From Roseibacillus persicicus (lineage in GTDB: Bacteria; Verrucomicrobiota; Verrucomicrobiia; Verrucomicrobiales; Akkermansiaceae): 64,000 nucleotides of DNA. How positions within the stretch are numbered: position 1 is the first letter of the stretch; each line of letters begins with the position of its first letter. The translations under genes were made by a program, and so were the position numbers. The DNA lies in the NCBI RefSeq assembly GCF_014651675.1, contig NZ_BMXI01000017.1:83143-147142 (forward strand), read 5' to 3'. The notes beneath the pieces were generated by a model that was not told the DNA's origin, searched no databases, and saw only the letters and a list, made by a program, of their open reading frames with translations. Positions 36,725 to 46,024 of the stretch are shown piece by piece.

Positions 36725-37894
36725 ATGGATAGTCTTTCAAAACGAGTACAGGCGGTCACCCCTTCGGTGACTTTGGCGGTCACCAATCAGGCGAAAGCTT
36801 TGATTGCCCAAGGAGAAGAAGTATACGGCCTCGCAGGTGGCGAGCCGGAGATGGACACTCCCAATCACATCAAGGCCGCGGCAATCACCGCCCTACAGGA
36901 CGGGAAGACCAAATACACTCCTGCTGCTGGTATCCCCGAGCTCCGCGAGGCAATTGCCAAGAAGCTCCTGACCGAGAATCAGATCGAAGTCGAAACCAAG
37001 GGCGTCTGCGTCACTAGCGGCGGCAAGCAAGCGTGCTTCAATGCCATTCTCGCAGTGGTCGAAGAGGGGGACGAGGTCATCATCCCTTCTCCCTACTGGG
37101 TAAGCTACCCCGAGATGGTCCGTCTGGCTGGCGGAGTGCCCGTGATGATCGAGACTTCTGCTGCCAACGGCTGGAAAATCACCGCCGAACAATTCGAGGA
37201 GGCCATGACCCCGGCCACCAAGATGATTATCCTCAATTCTCCCGGCAATCCGACCGGAACGATTTACACCGAAGACGAGCTCAAGGCGATTGGCGAAATT
37301 GCTTCCTATGAGGACATTATCATCATGTCCGACGAGATTTATGAGAAGCTCGTTTATGGCGACAAGAAGCATGTGAGCATCGCTTCCATCAGCGAAGAGT
37401 TGTCGCAGTTGTCCGTCGTTGTGGGTGGATTCTCCAAAGCCTATTCCATGACTGGATGGCGCCTCGGTTACACCGCGACCGCCAATGCTGCTATCGCGCA
37501 GGCTCTTTCCAAGATCCAAGGGCATACCACCTCCAATGCGACCACCTTCGCTCAATACGGAGCTTTGGCCGCTTTGGAAGGTCCTCAGGACTTCATCGAA
37601 GACATGCGCCAAGAATATGATGTTCGCCGTCAATTTGTAGCCGGTCGTCTCAAGAGCATTTCCAACATCTCGTTCGTCGAGCCCGAGGGCGCTTTCTACT
37701 ACTTCGTCGATTGCACCGACATGGGTCTCAAGTCCCAGAATCTCTGCGACAAGCTGCTCAACCGCTACAAGGTCGCGATGGTTCCTGGCATTGCCTTTGG
37801 CCACGATGCCTCCGTTCGCTTGAGCTACTGCACCACCCTCGATGTGTTGGCAGAAGGCTTGAGCCGTTTCGAAGAGTTCTGCGATAGCCACTAA
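36725..37894 (+). CDS. Class I aminotransferase, aspartate-type
   Basis: 389 residues. Motifs: LAGGEPEMDTP, TKYTPAAGIPELREAIA, SGGKQACFNAILA, PYWVSYPEMV, NSPGNPTGTIYTE, MSDEIYEKLVYG and the PLP lysine in GGFSKAYSMTGWRLGY, with the C-terminal substrate Arg in SVRLSYC. It resembles aspartate/prephenate aminotransferases (AspC/AspB type) that also serve aromatic amino acid synthesis. Cytoplasmic. It is followed after 12 bp by cysQ. Confidence 0.9.
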   Translation: MDSLSKRVQAVTPSVTLAVTNQAKALIAQGEEVYGLAGGEPEMDTPNHIKAAAITALQDGKTKYTPAAGIPELREAIAKKLLTENQIEVETKGVCVTSGGKQACFNAILAVVEEGDEVIIPSPYWVSYPEMVRLAGGVPVMIETSAANGWKITAEQFEEAMTPATKMIILNSPGNPTGTIYTEDELKAIGEIASYEDIIIMSDEIYEKLVYGDKKHVSIASISEELSQLSVVVGGFSKAYSMTGWRLGYTATANAAIAQALSKIQGHTTSNATTFAQYGALAALEGPQDFIEDMRQEYDVRRQFVAGRLKSISNISFVEPEGAFYYFVDCTDMGLKSQNLCDKLLNRYKVAMVPGIAFGHDASVRLSYCTTLDVLAEGLSRFEEFCDSH

Positions 37895-37906
37895 AAATTT
37901 GTTTTT

Positions 37907-38689
37907 ATGATTTCCACTGCCCACGGCATTTCTTTGCCCGAGCTCCTCGCCGCCACCCGGCAAGCGGGGGAGGTGATTCTTGAGGTCTACGCGCGTGACT
38001 TTGAGGTCGAATACAAAGGTGACGACTCGCCCCTGACCGAGGCCGATCAGAAGGGCAATGCCGTTCTGATGGAGTTCTTGCGGGGAAGCTATCCTGAGAT
38101 TCCCATCATTTCTGAGGAGAACAAAACCATCGACTACAGCGAGCGCAAGGACTGGGAGCGGTTCTGGCTCGTTGACCCCCTCGACGGAACCAAAGAGTTC
38201 ATCAAGAAAAATGGTGAGTTCACGGTTAATGTCGCGCTCATTGAAAATGGGGTGCCAGTCCTAGGGGTTGTCTATCGCCCCACGACCGAGACTTTCCATC
38301 TCGGCGCAGTTGGGGAAGGCGCTTGGCGGATTGAAGGGGATTCCTGGACTCTGTTAGAATCCCAAGCCCACTATCAGACCTTGGATAAGGTCACCGTGGT
38401 GGCGAGTCGTTCCCACCTCACTCCCGAGGTTGAGCAATTCGTCGAGGACCTGAAAAGCGCTGGCAAAGAGGTCGAATTCCTCTCGGCCGGTAGCTCGCTC
38501 AAGCTTTGCCTGGTGGCAGAAGGAAAGGCGGATGTCTATCCTCGCTTCGGTCCGACCATGGAGTGGGATACTGGGGCTGCCCATGCGGTCGCCCTGGCGG
38601 CGGGCCGTCAGGTCAATAGCCGTGAGACCGGGAAGGCTTTGGCTTATAACAAAGAGAATTTGCTGAATCCTTATTTCATCGTGGAATAA
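37907..38689 (+). CDS. cysQ: 3'(2'),5'-bisphosphate nucleotidase
   Basis: 260 residues, inositol-monophosphatase fold. Metal-binding motifs: DDSPLTEADQKGN, IISEENK and WLVDPLDGTKEFI; the C-terminal motif is PTMEWDTGAAHAVALAAGR. It clears PAP, the by-product of sulfate activation. Neighbours are an aminotransferase and glycerate kinase on the same strand with gaps of 12 and 19 bp, so a small operon is likely. Confidence 0.92.
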   Translation: MISTAHGISLPELLAATRQAGEVILEVYARDFEVEYKGDDSPLTEADQKGNAVLMEFLRGSYPEIPIISEENKTIDYSERKDWERFWLVDPLDGTKEFIKKNGEFTVNVALIENGVPVLGVVYRPTTETFHLGAVGEGAWRIEGDSWTLLESQAHYQTLDKVTVVASRSHLTPEVEQFVEDLKSAGKEVEFLSAGSSLKLCLVAEGKADVYPRFGPTMEWDTGAAHAVALAAGRQVNSRETGKALAYNKENLLNPYFIVE

Positions 38690-38708
38690 TATCTGCAATA
38701 GGTGGCGC

Positions 38709-39785
38709 ATGAATATTCTCATCGCCTGCGATAAATTTAAAGGGTCACTTTCCGCAAGGGAGGTGGCCCTTGCTATTGAAAAGGGACTTGGCGAAGGCCA
38801 TCAAATTGAGCTCTGTCCCATTGCGGATGGGGGTGAAGGATTTGTGGACGCGATGTTGGCTGCCTTGGGCGGAGAGGTGAGGACTTGTCTTGTGTTGGAC
38901 GCCTTGGGGCGTGAGGTCGAGGCGAGCTACGGGATTTCTAGTAGCACCGCAATTATCGAGATGGCGGATGCCTCGGGACTCTGGCGCATTGCGGAAGCTG
39001 AACGGGACGTTTTGCGAGCGTCAACCTACGGCACCGGACAGTTAATTGATGATGCCATTGCCCAGGGAGCGACGAAGATTTTACTGGGGGTCGGGGGGAG
39101 CGCGACGAATGACGGGGGAGTTGGAATGGCTGCGGCCTTGGGCTGGCTTTTTCGGGACGAAGCAGACGATGTCTTGGAAGCCAATCCCGTCGACCTGGCG
39201 GATTTGGCAACCGTGGATGGCTCCCAGGTGTCAACCTTGCCTCCCATCGAGGTGGCCTGTGATGTTGAAAACCCGCTTTTGGGCGAACGGGGGGCAACTG
39301 CTGTCTATGGTCCGCAAAAAGGAGCGGGCCCAGCCGAGCGTGAATATCTGGAAGCCTATCTCGAGCACCTGATGGCAGTGTGTGGGGGAGAAAAGGCCGC
39401 GGAGGTCCCGGGGGCGGGTGCTGCGGGAGGCTTGGCCTGGGGGCTGATGACTTTCGCCAATGCAACCTTGCGACCGGGATTTGATATTGTCGCGGATGCG
39501 GTTTCTCTGCAGGAGCGAGTTTCTCAAGCCGATGTCGTGATTACCGGTGAGGGTTCTCTCGATGCCCAGAGCCTGGAGGGCAAAGGGCCAGTCGGCGTGG
39601 CCCGTTTGGCGAAGGAGATGGGCAAGCACACGGTTGCCGTCGCAGGTCATATCTCCGATGAGGTCAAAGAGAGCGATTTGTTCGATCAGACTTTTGCCCT
39701 TACTGATACCGGTTTGCCTCTGGAGCGTCTGATCGCGGAGGCGTCGAGCTTGATTGAGGACGAAGCTGGGAAGATCCGGCTCTAG
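38709..39785 (+). CDS. Glycerate kinase (type I, GarK/GlxK family)
   Basis: 358 residues. Family features: IACDKFKGSLSAREVA, PIADGGEGFVDAM, LGVGGSATNDGGVGMAAALGW, FGPQKGA-like YGPQKGAG, and VVITGEGSLDAQSLEGKGPVGVA. It phosphorylates D-glycerate with ATP to 2-phosphoglycerate. Last gene of the aminotransferase-cysQ run. Confidence 0.92.
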   Translation: MNILIACDKFKGSLSAREVALAIEKGLGEGHQIELCPIADGGEGFVDAMLAALGGEVRTCLVLDALGREVEASYGISSSTAIIEMADASGLWRIAEAERDVLRASTYGTGQLIDDAIAQGATKILLGVGGSATNDGGVGMAAALGWLFRDEADDVLEANPVDLADLATVDGSQVSTLPPIEVACDVENPLLGERGATAVYGPQKGAGPAEREYLEAYLEHLMAVCGGEKAAEVPGAGAAGGLAWGLMTFANATLRPGFDIVADAVSLQERVSQADVVITGEGSLDAQSLEGKGPVGVARLAKEMGKHTVAVAGHISDEVKESDLFDQTFALTDTGLPLERLIAEASSLIEDEAGKIRL

Positions 39786-39795
39786 GGTTTGCACC

Positions 39796-39821
39796 AAAAA
39801 GAGCCCCCGAAGAGGCTCTTA
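39796..39821 (-). terminator. Terminator after the EF-hand gene
   Basis: AAGAGCC (39799-39805) pairs with GGCTCTT (39814-39820). On the minus strand a T run follows, so it serves the EF-hand gene and also lies just past the glycerate kinase stop. Confidence 0.7.
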
Positions 39822-39854
39822 CTTGTTCAAGTTGAAAGGGAAGAGTCGGAGACC

Positions 39855-40316
39855 TTACTCGCCAGCTGGCTTGGGGCCGCGCTTGCCGCGTGGACCTTCT
39901 CCTTTGCCTTCGCCGCCCTTACCGCCCGGGCGACGGCCTTCACCACCGCGGGGCATCTCTTTCTTAATGGCCTCTTTCTCCTCTTCGCTCAAGACGCCGT
40001 CACCGTCTTTGTCGAAGCGGGCGATCAGGGCTGCCTTACGCTCTTCCGGGCTCAATTTGCCATCTTTGTCGGTATCGAACTTTTCAAGCATCTCGGCACG
40101 GCGCTTTTCCATTTCGGCACGGCGGGCCTCACGAGCGGCTTTGCGCTCTTCTTCGTCGAGTTTTCCGTCACCATCTTTGTCGAACTTGGCGATGACTTCA
40201 GCAGGGAGTTCGCGGGGGGCGCGGGCTGGTCTCTCCTTTTTTGCTCCTTCAGTAGGCTCCGCTTGGAGGGCGAGGGGAGCGAGGATGCCAGCAACGATTA
40301 GTAATGTCTTTTTCAT
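39855..40316 (-). CDS. Secreted EF-hand calcium-binding protein
   Basis: 153 residues with signal peptide (about 1-19, ending LQA). Three EF-hand loops are visible: DKDGDGKLDEEE, DTDKDGKLSPEE and DKDGDGVLSEEE, all with Asp/Glu at ligand positions. They are joined by Arg/Lys/Glu-rich helices. The C-terminal 30 residues are Gly/Lys/Arg-rich and low complexity. Likely periplasmic or extracellular calcium binding; partner unknown. Confidence 0.88.
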   Translation of the reverse strand: MKKTLLIVAGILAPLALQAEPTEGAKKERPARAPRELPAEVIAKFDKDGDGKLDEEERKAAREARRAEMEKRRAEMLEKFDTDKDGKLSPEERKAALIARFDKDGDGVLSEEEKEAIKKEMPRGGEGRRPGGKGGEGKGEGPRGKRGPKPAGE

Positions 40317-40492
40317 AGATTTATTTGGTTTGTGAAGTTTTCACTTCGAACGAATTGCGTTCGAGTAATCAAACCTGTCGATGCGGAGAAAGTTGCGCGG
40401 TGGCACTTTTTTTTCCAAAACTTCGCGCGGTATCGATTGCGGCACGCTTTGGCGTTGCGGCCTCGCGTTCGGTAGGGTGGACTGGTGGCAAG

Positions 40493-41386
40493 GTGGCTGA
40501 CGAACAAAAGAAAGAGACAAAGTCCCGCGTCTTTGGCGCCCGGCTTTTGAGCACCCTGGTCGTTTGGGCTGTGGTTATCGGTGTTTTTGTGAGCGCGAAC
40601 GCGATTGCGGTAGGGGTGGCCATTGCCGTATTGGCTGTGCTGGGTCTTCTGGAATGGCGCAAGCTTTGGAAAGGGCAAGCAGACGACTGGTGTCTCTGGG
40701 CCATGATCATAGTGGGAGCGGGCTATTTGGGCTGGTGGGTCTACTCCCTGAGCAGCAATGAGCATGTCGCCGAGGATGCCGAGTGGGTCGCCATTCTGTT
40801 GGTGGTGATGGGGAGCTTCGGGGTGCGATTTCGCCGTCCTATCGAGGGGAGCGAGGCCATTGTTTCGGTTTCGGTCGCGGTGCTGGGTCTGATTTTTCTC
40901 GGCTTGATGTTTGGTGGAGGGTTGATGCGGCTGGCCAATGCGGGACCGACTCCACGCGAGGGGCAATGGTTCATGCTGATGGTGATTGCCGCCACCAAGT
41001 TTACCGATATGGGCGCTTATGCGGTGGGTAGCTTGGTTGGGAAAAATAAGATGATTGCCCACATCAGCCCCGGCAAGACTTGGGAGGGCTTCCTCGGGGC
41101 ACTCTTGGTCGCACAAGTCGGAATTTGGCTGGTTCGGTGGGCCGCGACCCTTGGGGGCGCGGATCAGCTGGCCTGGTTGCCACAGGGCTGGATTCTCGCT
41201 CTTCTCGGTTTAGTGGTGGCCCTGGGCGCTGTCGCGGGGGACCTTGCTGAGTCTCTCCTCAAGCGGAGCCTTGCCGCCAAGGATTCCGGTCACGTTTTAC
41301 CGGGAATTGGTGGGGTGTTGGACCTGATTGATAGTATTTGTTTCACTGGTCCTTTGGCCTGGATCTTCCTGAAACTCGTTTCCTAA
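40493..41386 (+). CDS. cdsA: Phosphatidate cytidylyltransferase (CDP-diglyceride synthase)
   Basis: 297 residues if started at the GTG at 40493 (after GCAAGG); an ATG-less extension upstream is Cys-rich and unlikely. Polytopic membrane protein with the CdsA features ISPGKTWEGFLGALL, GAVAGDLAESLLKRS and KDSGHVLPGIGGVLDLIDS. It makes CDP-diacylglycerol for phospholipid synthesis. Oddity: the usual HGG...DR of the signature reads IGG...DL here. Its stop overlaps dxr (TAATG). Confidence 0.88.
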   Translation: MADEQKKETKSRVFGARLLSTLVVWAVVIGVFVSANAIAVGVAIAVLAVLGLLEWRKLWKGQADDWCLWAMIIVGAGYLGWWVYSLSSNEHVAEDAEWVAILLVVMGSFGVRFRRPIEGSEAIVSVSVAVLGLIFLGLMFGGGLMRLANAGPTPREGQWFMLMVIAATKFTDMGAYAVGSLVGKNKMIAHISPGKTWEGFLGALLVAQVGIWLVRWAATLGGADQLAWLPQGWILALLGLVVALGAVAGDLAESLLKRSLAAKDSGHVLPGIGGVLDLIDSICFTGPLAWIFLKLVS

Positions 41387-42549
41387 TGAAAGAGTTTACC
41401 GGTAAACGCGTCGTGATCCTGGGCTCCACGGGCTCTATTGGAGAGAGTGCGCTCAAGGTTGCGCGGGAGTTGGGACCGGACCAGATGCAGGTCGTGGGCT
41501 TGGCTGCGGGGACACGCCATGAAGAGCTTGCGGCGCAAGCGAAGGAGTTCGGAGTGAGCGACGTCTGCATCTATGACGAGAGTCGTCGTTCGGCTTTGGA
41601 AGAACTCTTGCCCGGAGGCAATGTTTCGGCCGGGGCGGAAGGGCTCATGGAGTTGGCGACGCTCGCCAATGCCGATATGATTCTGGTTTCGATAGTGGGC
41701 ACCGCGGGTCTACTCCCGACACTGGCCGCGATTGAAGCTGGCAAAGACCTTGCCATCGCCAGCAAAGAAATTCTAGTCATGGCGGGAGAGATCGTGATGA
41801 CTGCGGCTCGCGAAAAGGGGGTGAATGTTCTTCCGGTCGATAGCGAGCACAACGCTATTTTTCAATGCCTCGAAGGCCAGCGGGGAGATTCAATCAGTCG
41901 GCTGATCTTGACCGCTTCGGGAGGACCATTCCGGACTTGGGAGAAGGAAAAGCTTGCGCACGTGACCCTCGCGCAAGCCCTGAAGCATCCGACCTGGTCG
42001 ATGGGGCAGAAGATAACGATCGATTCCGCGACTATGTTTAACAAAGGTCTGGAGATGATCGAGGCCCGCTGGCTTTTCGGAGTCGGAATGGAGAAGGTGG
42101 ATGTCATCGTGCACCCGCAGAGCATCGTTCACTCCATGGTGGAATACCTCGATGGCAGCGTGCTCGCCCAGCTCAGCACCACGGACATGTGCTTCCCGAT
42201 TCAGTATGCGGTCACTTGGCCCGCGCGCTGTCCAACCGGGCTGAAGCCCCTTGACTTTGCCGAGCTGGCCAAGCTGGAATTCGAGGCCGCAAGGGAAGAC
42301 GCTTTTCCTGCGGTGAGACTCGCTCGCGAAGCAGGCCTGGCAGGAGGTTGTTTGCCGGCGGTTCTCAATGCTGCCAATGAAGTGGCGGTGGATGCCTTTG
42401 TCCGAGGGCAGCTAGGCTTCACCCGTATTGCTGAGGTGGTGGAATCGACCATGGAAAGGCTGGCCTCCCATCAGGGGCAAACTTTGGAAGAGATTCTTGC
42501 CGCCGATACGCGTGCTCGGGAGCTGGCGCAAGAAGCACTCGCAGTCTGA
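41386..42549 (+). CDS. dxr: 1-deoxy-D-xylulose 5-phosphate reductoisomerase
   Basis: 387 residues. NADPH motif GSTGSIGESALKV, then IASKEILVMAGEIV, VDSEHNAIFQCLEG, LTASGGPFR, HPTWSMGQKITIDSATMFNKGLE and HPQSIVHSMVE, all typical of Dxr. It makes MEP, the second step of the non-mevalonate isoprenoid pathway. The start at 41386 overlaps the cdsA stop, a gene order common in bacteria. Confidence 0.97.
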   Translation: MKEFTGKRVVILGSTGSIGESALKVARELGPDQMQVVGLAAGTRHEELAAQAKEFGVSDVCIYDESRRSALEELLPGGNVSAGAEGLMELATLANADMILVSIVGTAGLLPTLAAIEAGKDLAIASKEILVMAGEIVMTAAREKGVNVLPVDSEHNAIFQCLEGQRGDSISRLILTASGGPFRTWEKEKLAHVTLAQALKHPTWSMGQKITIDSATMFNKGLEMIEARWLFGVGMEKVDVIVHPQSIVHSMVEYLDGSVLAQLSTTDMCFPIQYAVTWPARCPTGLKPLDFAELAKLEFEAAREDAFPAVRLAREAGLAGGCLPAVLNAANEVAVDAFVRGQLGFTRIAEVVESTMERLASHQGQTLEEILAADTRARELAQEALAV

Positions 42550-42558
42550 TTTTCTACA

Positions 42559-43155
42559 ATGGACAGCTCCAATCCTTATCAAGCTCCCCAAGCTGAAATC
42601 GCACCTCAGGTCGAGCAGGGAGAGGCTCTGTTCTATGTCGTTTCCTCGCGGAAGTTCTGGATTCTGTTTGTGGCGACCTCGGGTTTCTATGGGCTCTATT
42701 GGTTCTATAAGCAATGGGCCACCTACAAGGCCAAAACGGGAGAGGGGATGTGGCCGGTGATGCGAGCTTGGTTCAACATTTTCTTCACCCACAACCTGTT
42801 CGGGCAATTCGAATCCGGGGCCCGTGCCGCCGGGGCAAAGGATGTGGCCTCCTTAACAGGGTTTGCCACCCTCTGTGTTGTTCTTTCGATCACAGAAAAT
42901 GCGACAGGCCGTCTTTCGGCAAAGTCCATTGGCTCTCCTTATACGGACCTGGTTCAGCTATTGGTGAGTCCCATTATTGGCTTCTGTCTCTGGAAGGCGC
43001 AGCTGGTTGCCAATGTGGCTTGCGGAGATCCGGAGGGAGAGCAAAACAGTAACTTGACCGCCGCCAACTGGGTCTGGATCGTGATCGGGGCTTTGTTCTG
43101 GTTGATGGTTTTCCTTGGTCTCGCCATGATGTTTGGCTGGGTTGAAGGGGAGTAA
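42559..43155 (+). CDS. Multi-pass membrane protein with N-terminal NPYQAP motif
   Basis: 198 residues. A short soluble N-terminus with SSNPYQAPQAE, a motif seen at the start of many small bacterial membrane proteins, is followed by about four hydrophobic segments (near 33-50, 100-115, 135-150 and 170-192). Function unknown. It lies 9 bp after dxr and may be co-transcribed. Confidence 0.65.
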   Translation: MDSSNPYQAPQAEIAPQVEQGEALFYVVSSRKFWILFVATSGFYGLYWFYKQWATYKAKTGEGMWPVMRAWFNIFFTHNLFGQFESGARAAGAKDVASLTGFATLCVVLSITENATGRLSAKSIGSPYTDLVQLLVSPIIGFCLWKAQLVANVACGDPEGEQNSNLTAANWVWIVIGALFWLMVFLGLAMMFGWVEGE

Positions 43156-43216
43156 ATGACTGTGGCGACAGGCTTGCTTTCCGCGTTTGACGCGACGACT
43201 TGCCGATCAGGGGCGC

Positions 43217-44032
43217 CTAGTTCCGGCATTCAAGAAGGGCCTTGACCAAGGGCTCGACGGGAGAAAGGCCGTGGGGATGGTGACCTTGCCCGGGCTTGCG
43301 CCAGATCGTTACAGAGCCTTTGAGCGCTTGATAGCGCTTGGAGAGAATGAGAGCGTTCTCTTCGATTGGGACGACTTCGTCTGCTTCGCCGAGGACGAAA
43401 AAGAGGGGGACTTTGGCCGCGGCAAGCTCTTCGAGACCGTCGATGGGGTTGCCTTTGAATTCAACGCTTTGTTCTTCACTGATTCCATAGGTAGAAAGGC
43501 AGCCTTCCCAGTCTTTGGCGGACTTCCCCCGAGGCCACGAACGGATATCGCAGACAGGATTGTCCCCATAGATGGCGCTGACCTTTTCTGGATTGGCTTT
43601 CGCCCAGTTGAATACAATCAGTCCACCCCGAGACATTCCTTCCAGAATAGGCTTGGGGTGAAGTTCGAGCTCTTGCGAAAACCGGTAGAACTCGTCCCAT
43701 CTCGCAACAGCTTGGGGACTTCCGTAAAGATTGGCGACATCGCAATAGCAGACGTGGTAGCCTTTCCCTAACAGAGCGATATCGAGCGCTGGTTGATGGC
43801 CCCAGAAGCGAGCCCTCCATATCCAGGGGCGGTCTTCCGCTGCTTCTCGGGGAAAGACGACGCGTGCCAGCGCCCCTGAGCCGAGAGTAAACTCGACCCC
43901 TTCGAATCCATGGAAAGAGAGAGTCTTCCCTTCCAGCTTCTTTAAGGCGAACCGTTCGGTCGGGGTTACGTCTTGGGCGGCACCAAGAAGCGTGAGGGAG
44001 AGGAAAAAGAAGAGTCGTAATATTGGCCTCAT
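43217..44032 (-). CDS. Secreted alpha/beta hydrolase
   Basis: 271 residues with a signal peptide (about 1-19, ending GAAQ). Nucleophile elbow GMSRGG near residue 136, acid region GEADEVVP and histidine region GQGHHPHGL give the Ser-Asp-His triad in the correct order. A peptidase or esterase of the prolyl-oligopeptidase-like group is likely; substrate unknown. It lies 15 bp downstream of rarA on the same strand. Confidence 0.78.
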   Translation of the reverse strand: MRPILRLFFFLSLTLLGAAQDVTPTERFALKKLEGKTLSFHGFEGVEFTLGSGALARVVFPREAAEDRPWIWRARFWGHQPALDIALLGKGYHVCYCDVANLYGSPQAVARWDEFYRFSQELELHPKPILEGMSRGGLIVFNWAKANPEKVSAIYGDNPVCDIRSWPRGKSAKDWEGCLSTYGISEEQSVEFKGNPIDGLEELAAAKVPLFFVLGEADEVVPIEENALILSKRYQALKGSVTIWRKPGQGHHPHGLSPVEPLVKALLECRN

Positions 44033-44047
44033 GGTCGTGTGCGGGAG

Positions 44048-45397
44048 CTACTTCTTTCCAGTGGACTGCTCTTTCCAAAATGCGAGCCGTTCGCCAATTC
44101 GTTTTTCCATGCCGTTACTACTAGGTTTATAGTAAGTTCTGCCCTCGGGGAGGTAAGCTTGTGGCGTGTAGTGGCCCTCGAAGTCGTGCGAGTAAAGATA
44201 CTTCATAGCCGCCGTGTCCGCTCCCGAGTCGGTGGCGAGTTGCTTGCGGAAGCGAGTGCGCAGGTGCAAGGGGACCGAGAGGGTCTTGCCCTCCGCGACA
44301 TCCTTCATTGCTTCTCCCAGGGCCGCGTAGGAGGAGTTGGACTTTGGAGCTGTTGCGAGATGGACGGTAGCTTGGGCGAGGGGAATTCGCCCCTCGGGCA
44401 TTCCAACGAATTCGAGCGCCTGCTGGGCGGCAACCGCAACTTGCAGTGCGCTGGAATCCGCCAGGCCGATATCCTCCGAGGCTGAGATGACGAGCCGGCG
44501 GGCGATGAAACGGGGATCCTCCCCGGCGGTAATCATCTTGGCCAACCAGTAGAGCGCCGCATCAGGATCGGAGCCCCGGATGGCTTTGATGAAGGCTGAG
44601 ATCGTGTCGTAATGTTGGTCGCCATCAGCATCGTAGAGGACGGCTTTCTTTTGAATCGATTCCTCCGCAACCGAGAGAGTGATTTGATAGCTGTCGGTCT
44701 TTTCGAAATCCACTCCGCTGACTGCGAGCTCCAGGGCGGTGAGGGCCTTGCGGGCGTCTCCGTCTGCCTTTTCCGCCAGATGAAGGAGGGCTTCGTCAGT
44801 CGCCTCAATGGGGAAGCCACCGAGACCGCGTTCGTTGTCCCGCAAGGCATCCTGCAACAAGGCAACAATGTCGTCGGTCTCCAAGGATTCCAGTTGAAAG
44901 ACCTGCGAGCGGGAGACCAGCGGGGAATTGATATAGAAGTAAGGATTGTGGGTGGTGGCGCCGATGAAGCGCACGGTCCCACGCTCGAGATGGGGGAGAA
45001 GGACGTCCTGCTGGGCTTTGTTAAAGCGATGAATTTCGTCGATGAAGAGAATGGTCGTTTCGTCTCGTAGTTTCTGCCAAGAGGCGGCCTGTTCGATTTT
45101 TGCGCGGATTTCAGCCACGTTGGATTCTACTCCATTGAGGGACTCGAAGCGCGACCCCGTGCTCTGTGCGATGACGGTGGCGAGGGTGGTCTTGCCGGTG
45201 CCGGGCGGTCCGTAGAAGATTAGGGAGGTGAAGCGGTCGGCCTCGATGGCGCGGCGAAGCAGTTTACCCTTTGCCAAAATATGGGCCTGCCCGCGGACCT
45301 CGCTCAATGTCCGGGGCCTCATCCGTGCGGCAAGAGGCTGCTTCGCCAGATCCGGGCGATGGCTGGGCTGTGCTTCGTCGTCAAAGAGGTCGGGCAT
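44048..45397 (-). CDS. rarA: Replication-associated recombination protein A (MgsA-type AAA ATPase)
   Basis: 449 residues from the ATG at 45397 (MPDLFDDEAQ); an in-frame extension to 45463 is unlikely. Walker A GPPGTGKTTLA, Walker B LFIDEIHRFNKAQQD, sensor region GATTHNPYFYIN, then the RarA C-terminal part DGDQHYDTISAFIKAIRGSDPDAALYWLAK and HFEGHYTPQAYLPEG-like YSHDFEGHYTPQAYLP. It acts at stalled replication forks. Confidence 0.95.
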   Translation of the reverse strand: MPDLFDDEAQPSHRPDLAKQPLAARMRPRTLSEVRGQAHILAKGKLLRRAIEADRFTSLIFYGPPGTGKTTLATVIAQSTGSRFESLNGVESNVAEIRAKIEQAASWQKLRDETTILFIDEIHRFNKAQQDVLLPHLERGTVRFIGATTHNPYFYINSPLVSRSQVFQLESLETDDIVALLQDALRDNERGLGGFPIEATDEALLHLAEKADGDARKALTALELAVSGVDFEKTDSYQITLSVAEESIQKKAVLYDADGDQHYDTISAFIKAIRGSDPDAALYWLAKMITAGEDPRFIARRLVISASEDIGLADSSALQVAVAAQQALEFVGMPEGRIPLAQATVHLATAPKSNSSYAALGEAMKDVAEGKTLSVPLHLRTRFRKQLATDSGADTAAMKYLYSHDFEGHYTPQAYLPEGRTYYKPSSNGMEKRIGERLAFWKEQSTGKK

Positions 45398-45534
45398 TTC
45401 TTCTGGAAGAGTCCAGAATACCGGGGGTGGGATCCAGATTAATGTTTTCCAGCAGGAGGCCATTCCTGAGCCATCCCGTTGTCAGTGCCGCCTCTGGCCT
45501 TTCGGGGAAAATTAAGTTAAGGGCTAGGGCATCA

Positions 45535-45996
45535 ATGGTTGTCAAAGGAGAAATCTTGCCCCCCGGAGAGCCTGTCCGCCAGTTTTCGGTTCTATTTGCG
45601 AATCGGGCCGGTGCGCTGGTGTCGCTGACCAATCTGCTCAAACGTTCCCACATCGAGGTCCTGGGTCTCAGTGTGCAGGATTCGCGAGATGCGACCATTG
45701 CGCGCCTCGTTCTCAGTGATCCGGACACTGCCGAAGCTCTTTTTATCGAAAAAGGCATTCCCCACACCGTCTGCGAACTGGTGGTGGTTGGCTTTCGTGA
45801 GGTGGGGGAAGAGCTGATCAAATGCTTGGATACACTGCGATGTGCCGAGGTGAACATCGATTTTGCCTACGGGCTCCTGCCGCACCCGCGCGGCCTCACT
45901 TTAATGGCCTTTCACCTGGATGACGGGGACTTTGCCGCCAATGTGCTGCACTCGGCCGGCTTCCGCGTTCTAAATCAGCAGGAGCTCAGTCGATAG
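45535..45996 (+). CDS. Tandem ACT-domain regulatory protein
   Basis: 153 residues from the ATG at 45535 (after a GGGCTAGGG stretch). Two ACT-like units: RQFSVLFANRAGALVSLTNLLKR at about 14-80, and CAEVNIDFAYGLLPHPRGL onward at about 100-150. There is no catalytic domain. Such stand-alone ACT proteins are thought to sense amino acids; ligand unknown. Divergent from rarA across about 140 bp. Confidence 0.75.
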   Translation: MVVKGEILPPGEPVRQFSVLFANRAGALVSLTNLLKRSHIEVLGLSVQDSRDATIARLVLSDPDTAEALFIEKGIPHTVCELVVVGFREVGEELIKCLDTLRCAEVNIDFAYGLLPHPRGLTLMAFHLDDGDFAANVLHSAGFRVLNQQELSR

Positions 45997-46024
45997 AAGC
46001 GGCTATTTCTGGAGCCGAAGGTTT

